Under the pieces are notes generated by a model. That model had not been told where the DNA came from. It ran no database searches and saw only the letters and a program-made list of their open reading frames with translations. A DNA stretch of 13,356 nt, taken from contig JAEZGC010000011.1 of the NCBI GenBank assembly GCA_023437345.1, positions 1 through 13,356 of the forward strand. The letters are read 5' to 3'. The DNA is from Actinomycetes bacterium (GTDB lineage: Bacteria; Actinomycetota; Actinomycetes; Propionibacteriales; Propionibacteriaceae). Within the stretch, counting starts at the first letter, position 1. The number at the start of each line of letters is the position of its first letter. Both the position numbers and the translations under genes were made by a program. Positions 6,332 to 13,356 of the stretch are shown piece by piece.

Positions 6332-7567
6332 GTGAACAACCGAACCATCAAGATCGTTGGTGCGACAGTCGTCGCCGCCGCGCTGGCGCTGACCGGCTGC
6401 GGCTCGCGCGAGCCTGCTCCCGCACCCACCGCCAGTGGCGGCCAGACGTCGGCGCCGGCCGAGAACAAGGTCGCCAAGATCGGCTTCATCGCGCCGCTGT
6501 CCGGCGGCCTGTCAGCGCTCGGCACCGGCATGCGGAACTCCGCCCAGCTCGCCGTCGACCAGGCCAACGAGTCAGGGGCGATCCCCGGCTGGACCCTCGA
6601 GCTGGTGCCGATGGACGACGAGGCCAAGCCTGACGTCGGCGCCAACGCCGCCACCTCGCTGGCCTCCGACGACGAGGTCGTCGGTGTCGTGGGGACGCTG
6701 AACTCCGGTGTCGCGCAGAGCGTGATCCCGATCCTGGACGCCGCCAAGATCGTCCAGGTCTCGCCCGCCAACACCAACCCGACCCTCACCCAGGGCGCCG
6801 ACCTTGCCAACCCGGCACGGGTCAACGCCAACTACTTCCGCACCGCCACCACTGACGCCGTCCAGGGCCCGGTGGCCGCGAAGTACCTGCTCGACAGCGG
6901 GATCAAGAAGGTCGCCACGGTGCACAACAAGGGCACCTACGGGCAGGGTCTGGTCGAGGCCTTCACCAAGGCTTACACCGACGGTGGCGGCCAGGTCGTG
7001 GCGGCGGAGTCGATCGACGCCGACGCCTCGGACTACACCACCGTGGTGACCAAGATCGCCACCGCCGGTCCCGAGGTCGTCTACTTCGGTGGCGAGTACC
7101 CCTCGGGCGGCCCGCTGTCGAACCAGATGAAGGCCAATGGCCTGAACGTCCCGCTGATGGGCGGCGACGGCATCTTCGACCCGACCTTCATCGAACTCGC
7201 CGGCAGCGGTGCGGAGGGCGACCTGGCCACCTCGGTGGGCGCGCCGCCGGAGGACCTGCCGTCGGCGGCGGACTTCATCGCCGCCTACGAGGCCAAGGGC
7301 TTCGCCGAGCCCTACGCCGCCTACGGTCCGATGTCCTACGACGCCGCCAACGCCATCATCGAGGCGCTGAAGGTCGTCCTGCCGACCGCCACCGACGCCA
7401 AGTCGGCCCGCGAGGCGATCGTCGCCGCCACCAACGACGTGGCCTTCGACGGCGCGTCCGGCCGGGTGGAGTTCGACGAGTTCGGTGACACGATCACCCG
7501 CACCATCACCGTCTACAAGGTCAGCAGCGGCGCCTGGGGCACCGAGCAGGTTGTCAGCCTCGACTGA
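6332..7567 (+). CDS. livJ: Branched-chain amino-acid ABC importer, substrate-binding lipoprotein
   Basis: This 411-residue extracytoplasmic binding protein is of the LivJ type (type I periplasmic-binding fold, Peripla_BP_6). It captures the substrate outside and delivers it to the LivHM channel. A lipoprotein signal peptide ends in the lipobox LTGC (20-23), so C23 would be lipidated and anchored in the membrane; a Pro/Ala/Ser/Thr linker follows (27-45). The mature domain opens with KIGFIAPLSGGLSALG and includes NSAQLAVDQANESGAI and VVGTLNSGVAQS, typical of the family. The GTG at 6332 is set by AAGGAGG at 6321-6327; the overlapping ATG at 6330 runs straight into a stop. It is the first gene of the operon and has its own complex upstream control region. 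The ligand cannot be read from sequence: leucine/isoleucine/valine is the default, but relatives bind amides, urea or aromatic compounds. Confidence 0.93.
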   Translation: MNNRTIKIVGATVVAAALALTGCGSREPAPAPTASGGQTSAPAENKVAKIGFIAPLSGGLSALGTGMRNSAQLAVDQANESGAIPGWTLELVPMDDEAKPDVGANAATSLASDDEVVGVVGTLNSGVAQSVIPILDAAKIVQVSPANTNPTLTQGADLANPARVNANYFRTATTDAVQGPVAAKYLLDSGIKKVATVHNKGTYGQGLVEAFTKAYTDGGGQVVAAESIDADASDYTTVVTKIATAGPEVVYFGGEYPSGGPLSNQMKANGLNVPLMGGDGIFDPTFIELAGSGAEGDLATSVGAPPEDLPSAADFIAAYEAKGFAEPYAAYGPMSYDAANAIIEALKVVLPTATDAKSAREAIVAATNDVAFDGASGRVEFDEFGDTITRTITVYKVSSGAWGTEQVVSLD

Positions 7568-7590
7568 CGGCTCACTGTAGGCAGACCTGA

Positions 7591-7630
7591 CCGGGTTGGT
7601 GCCCGCCCCGCGTGGTGGGCGCCAACCCGG
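7591..7630 (+). other. Strong 17-bp hairpin between livJ and livH
   Basis: The arms at 7591-7607 and 7614-7630 pair over 17 consecutive positions (two G-T wobbles) with a 6-nt loop; the outer part is CCGGGTTGG with CCAACCCGG. It is the strongest fold seen in the window, 24 nt after the livJ stop and 42 nt before the livH start. No T run follows, so it probably acts as a partial terminator or as a block to 3' exonuclease decay. Either would raise livJ product over the downstream membrane and ATPase genes. Confidence 0.7.
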
Positions 7631-7671
7631 CAGGCCGGTGAGGGAGACAACGAGAGGGAGGGTGCTGGCGG

Positions 7672-8627
<956 letters not shown>

Positions 8628-8631
<4 letters not shown>

Positions 8632-10358
8632 TCCGGCTCCCGTTCTCCGAGCAGCGGCTGCAGCAGCTGCAGCTGCCCGCCCGCATCGCCGGCATCGCCG
8701 GCCTTCTGCTGGTCGCCGGCTCCGCCTTCCTGCCGTGGGCCTACCGCCGCCAGGCCCTCGACGACATGACCTACTGGGGCGCCCCGTCGCCGCTGCAGTG
8801 GCACTACGTGGCTGTGGGCCTGCTGGGGGCCGCGCTGTTCGCGATCCCGCTGCTGGGCAGGGCCCGGCTGAAGCGCTGGGCCCGGGTCGTCGCCTGGAAC
8901 ACCGCCGCCCGCACCGCAGGGATCGGCGCGGCCGTGGCTGCCCTGCTCGCCGTCGTCGTGATCGCCATCGAGTCGGGTGGACTGGTCAACACCGAACCCG
9001 GGGTCTGGCTGGCGCTGGTCGCCGGCGTCATCGCCGCTCTGGCCGGCCTGGTGCTGCCCGAGTCGCCAGAGCCGAGCCTTGGCCGCGTCCGCTCGCCGAA
9101 GTGGTCGCAGATCCTGGCGATCGCCCTCGGGCTGGCCGCGATCCTCTTCGCAGCCGTGTACATGCTCGCCCTTGATGACGCCGGGGCCTTCTTCGTCTTC
9201 CTCACGCTGGTGGTGGTGATAGTCCTCACCTTCAAGGAGTGGGGAGTCTTCGGCTGGTACGCCACAGCGGTGTCGCTGAACAAGCGGGTGCTGGTGTTCT
9301 CGGCCTTCTTCGCCGCCTTCGTCTTCCCGTTCACCCAGGGTGGCTCGGACGCCAACATGTCGATCGCCTCCCAGGTGCTGGTCTTCGCCGCCACCGCGCT
9401 CGGCCTCAACATCGTGGTCGGTCTGGTCGGGCTGCTCGACCTGGGCTACATCGCCTTCCTCGGCGCGGGCGCCTTCACCGCCGCGATGTTGTCGGAGTCG
9501 GCCTTCTCCACTATCGGGTGGAGCCCGCCGTTCATCGTCACCGTGCTGATCGCCGGGACGGTGGCCGCCCTGCTCGGGCTGATCATCGGCTCCCCGACGC
9601 TGCGGGTCTCCGGCGACTACCTTGCGATAGTCACGCTTGCGTTCGGAGAGATCTTCCGGCTGGCGATGCGCAACCTCGACGGAAACGACGGCCCAGACCT
9701 GACCAATGGCCCAAACGGCATCCCCGGGATCCCCAACCTGAACTTCTTCGGCTTCGACTTCGGCCAGCCGCAGCACTTCTTCGGTATCGAGACCGGGCGT
9801 TTCGCCAACTACTTCTGGCTGATGCTGCTGGTGCTGGCGTTCATCATCCTCGTCTTCACCAACCTCAACCGGTCCCGGATCGGCCGTGGCTGGGTGGCTA
9901 TCCGTGAGGACGAACTCGCGGCGGAGGCGATGGGCGTGAACAGCTTCGCGCTGAAGCTGCTCGCGTTCGCCGGCGGCGCCTTCCTGGCCGGTATCGCCGG
10001 AACCGTGAAGGCCCACATGGACACCTCAGTGGTGCCCGAGCAGTACGTGTTCCTGGAGTCGGCCTTCCTGGTCGCGGCGGTAGTGCTGGGCGGCATGGGC
10101 ACCGTGATGGGCGTCCTGATCGGCGCCACGATCCTGAAGGTGCTGCCGGAGAAGCTTCGCTTCTTCTCCGACTACCGGCTGCTGCTGTTCGGCCTGCTGA
10201 TGGTCTTCATGATGCGCTTCCGTCCCGAGGGCATCATCGCCGACGAACGCCGTCAGCTGGAGTTCCATGCCGACGACGAGGAACTGGCCGAGGAGATCGA
10301 GGAGGAGCTGATCCTCCACCAGGCCCACTACAACCCCGACCCGAAGGAAGATGAGTGA
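8628..10358 (+). CDS. livM: Branched-chain amino-acid ABC importer permease LivM, with long N-terminal membrane extension
   Basis: The protein has 576 residues, well above the roughly 330-430 usual for LivM. The permease core begins near residue 220: VVGLVGLLDLGYIAFLGAGA (263-282), SPTLRVSGDYLAIVTLAFGE (322-341), the ATPase-docking loop RGWVAIREDELAAEAMGV (420-437) and VVLGGMGTVMGVLIGATIL. Residues 1-218 are extra and hydrophobic, with about six predicted membrane helices (near 19-38, 60-78, 97-115, 125-143, 161-181, 187-204) and an outer-loop motif with FLPWAY and DMTYWGAPSPLQW. The C-terminus carries a strongly acidic tail (540-576) that would face the cytoplasm. The ATG at 8628 overlaps the livH stop (ATGA); the open frame continues upstream to about 7596, but that part lies across livH in another frame. 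The stop shares one base with the livG ATG. The core assignment is secure; the extension's role is unknown. Confidence 0.93.
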
Positions 10359-11200
10359 TGGCGGCGCCCCACCTCGAACCGGTCGGTTCGGCCCCGGCGG
10401 CGTCCGACAGCCTGTTGCTGGACGCCCGCGACGTCACCATGCAGTTCGGCGGCCTGAAAGCGGTCAGTGACGTCAGCCTCCAGGTGCACACCGGGGAGAT
10501 CATCGGTCTGATCGGGCCCAACGGCGCCGGAAAGACCACCTTCTTCAACTGCCTGACAGGGCTCTACCGCCCGACCTCCGGCGTGGTCCGGTTCAACGGG
10601 GCGCCGCTGCCGCCGAGGTCGCGCCAGGTGGTCCGCGCCGGCATGGCCCGCACCTTCCAGAACATCAGGCTGTTCCACAACATGACCGCCGTGGAGAACG
10701 TCATGGTGGGCATGTACACCCGGACGAAGGCCTCCGCCATCGACGCCGTGCTGCGGCTGCCGCGGCACCGCCGTGAGGAGGTGGAGTCGACCGAGCGGGC
10801 GCGCGACCTCCTGGAGTTCGTCGGCCTTGGCAACGCCGGGGACAGCCTGTCGCGCAACCTGTCCTACGGCGACCAGCGGCGCCTCGAGATCGCGCGGGCG
10901 CTGGCCACCGACCCCAAGCTGCTGCTGCTGGACGAGCCCACGGCAGGCATGAACCCGCAGGAGACCCGCCAGGCCGAGGACCTGATCTTCCGGATCCGTG
11001 ACCTGGGGATGGCGATCCTTGTGATCGAGCACGACATGAAGTTCATCTTCAACCTGTGCGACCGGGTGTGCTGCCTGGTGCGTGGCCGGGTGCTGATCGA
11101 GGGCAGCGCGGCCGAGGTCCAAAGCGACCCGCGGGTGATCGAGGCCTACCTCGGCTCGCCGGAACTCGTCGACGACGCAGGGGAGGGCAGCGATGCTTGA
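10358..11200 (+). CDS. livG: Branched-chain amino-acid ABC importer ATPase LivG
   Basis: The 280-residue protein is the first of two ATP-binding subunits of the importer, on the cytoplasmic face of LivHM. Visible motifs: Walker A GPNGAGKT (53-60), Q-loop glutamine 101 in RTFQNIRLF, signature LSYGDQRRLEIARAL (168-182), Walker B LLLLDE (188-193), and the switch histidine 225 in VIEHDMKFI. The C-terminal IEAYLG is typical of LivG. All catalytic residues are present. The ATG at 10358 is preferred over the GTG at 10355 because AAGGAAG lies about 7 nt upstream. It shares one base with the livM stop and overlaps livF by 8 bp. About 16 residues precede the conserved ATPase start, slightly longer than usual. 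Confidence 0.96.
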   Translation: MAAPHLEPVGSAPAASDSLLLDARDVTMQFGGLKAVSDVSLQVHTGEIIGLIGPNGAGKTTFFNCLTGLYRPTSGVVRFNGAPLPPRSRQVVRAGMARTFQNIRLFHNMTAVENVMVGMYTRTKASAIDAVLRLPRHRREEVESTERARDLLEFVGLGNAGDSLSRNLSYGDQRRLEIARALATDPKLLLLDEPTAGMNPQETRQAEDLIFRIRDLGMAILVIEHDMKFIFNLCDRVCCLVRGRVLIEGSAAEVQSDPRVIEAYLGSPELVDDAGEGSDA

Positions 11201-11900
11201 GGTGAAGGACCTCGCCGTCGCGTACGGCCGGGTGACCGCGGTGAAGGGCATCTCGTTCACTGTCGAGAAGGGCGAGATCGTCACCCTCCTCGGCACCAAC
11301 GGCGCCGGCAAGTCCACAACGCTGCGCACCATCTCGGCGCTGCTGAAGCCGACGGCGGGCGAGATCTGGTTCGAGGGCAACCGGATCGACACCCTGCCCG
11401 CCCACAAGGTTGTCGAGCGCGGCATTGCGCACTCCCCGGAGGGCCGCCGGCTGTTCCGCAGGATGTCGGTGGAGGACAACCTCAAGCTGGGCTCGTACTC
11501 CCGCAAGGACGCCGCGGGGATCCGGGCCGACATGCAGCGGGTGTACGACCTGTTCGAGGTGCTGGGGGAGCGACGGCACGAGCCTGCCGGCCTGTTCTCC
11601 GGCGGCGAGCAGCAGATGCTGGCGATCGGGCGCGCGATGATGAGCCGGCCCAAGCTGCTGATGCTGGACGAGCCGTCGATGGGGCTCTCGCCGATCATGA
11701 CGCAGACCATCATGCGCACCATCCGCGAACTGCAGGCCGAGGGCGTCACCATCCTGCTGGTCGAGCAGAACGCGCAGGCGGCGCTGTCGCTGGCCGACCG
11801 CGGCTACGTCCTCGAGGTCGGCACCATCGCGTTCTCCGACACCGGGCGCAACCTGCTGCGCGACGACCGGGTGCGGCGCGCCTACCTCGGCGCCGCCTGA
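11193..11900 (+). CDS. livF: Branched-chain amino-acid ABC importer ATPase LivF
   Basis: The 235-residue protein is the second ATP-binding subunit and presumably pairs with LivG. It starts MLEVKDLAVAYGRVTAVKG, as LivF proteins do. Motifs: Walker A GTNGAGKST (34-42), PEGRRLFRRMSVEDNL (82-97), signature FSGGEQQMLAIGRAM (135-149) and Walker B LLMLDEPSMGLSP (155-167). The switch position is VEQN (190-193), with glutamine in place of histidine, which is normal for LivF. It ends RRAYLGAA. The ATG at 11193 has GGGGAGGG about 5 nt upstream and lies inside the end of livG. It is the last gene of the operon; the next gene is convergent, 16 bp away. Confidence 0.96.
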   Translation: MLEVKDLAVAYGRVTAVKGISFTVEKGEIVTLLGTNGAGKSTTLRTISALLKPTAGEIWFEGNRIDTLPAHKVVERGIAHSPEGRRLFRRMSVEDNLKLGSYSRKDAAGIRADMQRVYDLFEVLGERRHEPAGLFSGGEQQMLAIGRAMMSRPKLLMLDEPSMGLSPIMTQTIMRTIRELQAEGVTILLVEQNAQAALSLADRGYVLEVGTIAFSDTGRNLLRDDRVRRAYLGAA

Positions 11901-11919
11901 GCCGGGAGCGCGAGGCTCA
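11898..11919. terminator. Palindrome over two convergent stop codons
   Basis: TGAGCC (11898-11903) pairs with GGCTCA (11914-11919) around a 10-nt loop. The outermost triplets are the stop codons of livF (plus strand) and of the oxidoreductase (minus strand). It could serve both transcripts as a short terminator, but it has no T run and only six pairs. Confidence 0.35.
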
Positions 11920-12900
11920 CGGCACCAGCAGCACCTTGCCGGTGGTCGCCCTTCCCTCCAGGGCCCGGTGAGCCTCGGCCGCCTGCGCGAGCGGGAAGGT
12001 GGCACCGATCCGGACCCGCAGTGAGCCGTCCGCCACCGCAGTCAGCAGCTCCGCCATCCGCCACGCCAGCTCGTCGCGGGTCGCGGTGTAGTGGGCAAGG
12101 GTCGGGCGGGTGAGGAACAGCGAGCCCCCGGAGTTGAGCCGCTGGATCTCGAACGGCGGCACCTGGCCGGAGGCGCCGCCGAAAAGCACCAGCATCCCGC
12201 GGCGGCGCAGGGAGGCCAGCGAGGCGTCGAAGGTTGACTTCCCCACGCCGTCGTAGACGACGTGGACGCCCTCGCCTCCGGTGAGGTCCTTCACCGCCGC
12301 CGGCAGCTGCGTCGCCAGGTCGGTGAACGTCGAGTAGTCGATCACCTCGGACGCGCCGGCCTGGCGGGAGAGCTCGGCCTTCTCCGGCGAGCCGACGGTG
12401 GTGATCACCCGCGCTCCGTGGGCCACCGCGAGCTGGGTCGCCAGCAGGCCGACACCGCCGGCGCCGGCGTGCAGCAGGACGTCGTGGCCCGGCCCGACCT
12501 CGAAGGTAGACCTGACCAGGTAGTGAGCGGTCATGCCCTGCAGCGGCAGCGCCGCGGCGGTGTGGAGGTCCATACCGTCCGGCAGCCGGATCGCGTTCCC
12601 GGCCGGGACCAGGGCCAGTTCGGCGTAGGAACCGGGCGCGTTGTCCCACGACACCAGGTCACCGACCTCGAACCCGGTGACACCGGCGCCGAGCCCCACC
12701 ACCTCACCGGCTCCTTCGCTGCCGACCGTGTGGGGGAAAGCGATCTTGTACACCCCGGCGCGGCGGTAGGTATCGATGAAGTTGACCCCCGCCGCGGCGA
12801 CCCGGACCAGCAACTCGCCCGCACCGGGCTGCGGGTCGGCCAGGTCGATGAAGTCGAGAACCTCGGGACCGCCCGCCTCACGGGCTACGACAGCGCGCAT
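11917..12900 (-). CDS. Zinc-independent NAD(P)H quinone oxidoreductase (MDR family)
   Basis: This 327-residue cytoplasmic enzyme belongs to the medium-chain dehydrogenase/reductase superfamily, quinone oxidoreductase (Qor, zeta-crystallin) branch, which reduces quinones or other electrophilic carbonyls with NADPH. Visible features: MRAVVAREAGGPEVL start, VRVAAAGVNFIDTYRRAGVY (32-51), PHTVGSEGAGEV (56-67), the nucleotide-binding turn HAGAGGVGLLATQLA (144-158), a YDGVG segment, and the C-terminal HRALEGRATTGKVLL. The cysteine-rich lobe and zinc ligands of alcohol dehydrogenases are missing. The ATG at 12900 is clear; TAGGCT lies 6 nt upstream on this strand and no ribosome-binding sequence is present, so the mRNA may be leaderless. 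It converges on livF and diverges from the DUF3097 gene 73 bp away, so it is not part of the liv operon. The physiological substrate is unknown; qorA would be a reasonable but unproven name. Confidence 0.93.
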   Translation of the reverse strand: MRAVVAREAGGPEVLDFIDLADPQPGAGELLVRVAAAGVNFIDTYRRAGVYKIAFPHTVGSEGAGEVVGLGAGVTGFEVGDLVSWDNAPGSYAELALVPAGNAIRLPDGMDLHTAAALPLQGMTAHYLVRSTFEVGPGHDVLLHAGAGGVGLLATQLAVAHGARVITTVGSPEKAELSRQAGASEVIDYSTFTDLATQLPAAVKDLTGGEGVHVVYDGVGKSTFDASLASLRRRGMLVLFGGASGQVPPFEIQRLNSGGSLFLTRPTLAHYTATRDELAWRMAELLTAVADGSLRVRIGATFPLAQAAEAHRALEGRATTGKVLLVP

Positions 12901-12906
12901 GCCGCG

Positions 12907-12912
12907 AGCCTA
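12907..12912 (-). promoter_or_regulatory. Candidate -10 element of a leaderless oxidoreductase promoter
   Basis: On the minus strand TAGGCT ends 6 nt before the ATG at 12900, so the transcript would start at or beside the start codon. It is the same hexamer as proposed for the phosphorylase gene. No -35 is recognisable. Confidence 0.5.
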
Positions 12913-12961
12913 GCGAATCTCACCGGGCGCCCCGCGAGCCGGGGGCGATGCGCGCCGGACT

Positions 12962-12967
12962 TAGGGT
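12962..12967 (+). promoter_or_regulatory. Candidate -10 element of a leaderless DUF3097 promoter
   Basis: TAGGGT fits TANNNT and ends 6 nt before the GTG at 12974, with no ribosome-binding sequence between. With the minus-strand element at 12907-12912 it makes a compact divergent promoter pair in a 73-bp gap. Confidence 0.5.
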
Positions 12968-12973
12968 GGCCCG

Positions 12974-13356
12974 GTGACCCGCTACTCCCGCGATGTGCTC
13001 GCCCCCGGCTGGCAGCAGGCGGGCCGGCGCCGGTCGGTGGAGATTCCTGTCGAGCGCGGGCTCGTCCTGGAGGACCCGACGTCAGGCTTCGTCGGAGCTG
13101 TGGTCCGCTGGGAGAACGGCCTGGTGGTGCTCGAGGATCGAGCCGGCGCCCGTCGCAGCTTCCCGTTCGGCCCCGGCTTCTGGCTGGACGGCGCCCCGGT
13201 CGCCCTGGTGCCGCCCAGGCGCACCGCGCCGGCCGCTCCGACCCACACCGCGGCCGGCTCCCGCCGGGCACCGGCTGCGCCGGCACGGGTCGCTCGCGAG
13301 TCGCGGATCTACGTCGAGGGCCGCCACGACGCCGAACTGGTCGAGCGGATCTGGGG
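12974..13356 (+). CDS. DUF3097 family protein, N-terminal part only
   Basis: The first 127 codons are present; the gene runs off the right edge. It starts MTRYSRDVLAPGW at a GTG 6 nt after a -10-like element. Residues 24-54 (IPVERGLVLEDPTSGFVGAV and following) and the FPFGPGFWLDG segment match my recollection of the actinobacterial DUF3097 family, followed by a Pro/Ala/Arg-rich spacer (about 79-104). The segment SRIYVEGRHDAELVERIWG (about 109-127) has the acidic pattern of a TOPRIM-like domain (E, then D four residues later), so a nucleic-acid or nucleotide role is possible but unproven; the rest of that domain is outside the window. In many actinobacteria this gene lies between hemW and hrcA; here the liv operon and an oxidoreductase separate it from hemW. 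Confidence 0.85.
   Translation, partial: MTRYSRDVLAPGWQQAGRRRSVEIPVERGLVLEDPTSGFVGAVVRWENGLVVLEDRAGARRSFPFGPGFWLDGAPVALVPPRRTAPAAPTHTAAGSRRAPAAPARVARESRIYVEGRHDAELVERIW

Noticed and set aside
8655..8680. CTGCAG and CAGCTG palindromes near the livM start
   Set aside because: They result from a run of Leu and Gln codons using CTG and CAG; no separate function is indicated.
10328..11752. Long minus-strand open frame (474 codons) across livG and livF
   Set aside because: It is antisense to two ATPase genes with every catalytic motif intact; no domain was recognised in the shadow protein.
12902..12940. 9-bp direct repeat CCGCGAGCC at 12902 and 12932
   Set aside because: It is short, GC-rich and likely by chance in this composition; one copy partly overlaps the oxidoreductase -10, but nothing else supports an operator.

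Overview
The window is ordinary chromosomal DNA from a high-GC Gram-positive bacterium. GC-rich third codon positions, many GTG starts, a DUF3097 gene and genes with no apparent 5' leader all point to an actinobacterium. The order Propionibacteriales is a guess from overall resemblance and is not demonstrated. No phage, transposon, CRISPR array or RNA gene was seen. All functional names rest on motif reading and recall of families; no search was run.

Layout. (1) 1-268, minus strand: the start of a phosphotransferase-like gene, cut by the window edge and divergent from lepA. (2) 335-2170: lepA (elongation factor 4). (3) 2303-3910: an uncharacterised exported, multi-pass membrane protein with a six-cysteine outer domain. 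(4) 3911-4111: a non-coding stretch with a hairpin and a 12-bp direct repeat. (5) 4112-4927: a methylthioadenosine phosphorylase gene whose stop codon overlaps the start of hemW (4927-6132). (6) 6133-6331: a lower-GC control region. (7) 6332-11900: a five-gene branched-chain amino-acid ABC importer operon, livJ-livH-livM-livG-livF. (8) 11917-12900, minus strand: a zinc-free quinone oxidoreductase, convergent with livF. (9) 12974 to the edge: the start of a DUF3097 gene, divergent from the oxidoreductase.

How the genes fit together. lepA, hemW and DUF3097 belong to a conserved housekeeping neighbourhood; from recall, lepA-hemW-hrcA is shared by many Gram-positives and DUF3097 often joins it in actinobacteria. 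The liv operon and the oxidoreductase sit inside that block, so they look like an insertion relative to the usual order. The liv genes form one transport machine: LivJ captures the amino acid outside, LivH and LivM form the channel, and LivG and LivF hydrolyse ATP. Their stop and start codons overlap from livH to livF, while livJ is separated from livH by a very strong hairpin that could let the binding protein be made in excess.

The most informative non-coding signal is upstream of livJ. Five GNRAC half-sites lie there, with 11-bp spacing inside two clusters. This pattern is typical of OmpR-family regulators such as GlnR (nitrogen control), and it is placed just upstream of a -10-like element. 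No wholly novel system is evident. The points most worth checking are this operator array, the RNA hairpins around livJ, the long N-terminal membrane extension of LivM and the unknown membrane protein.
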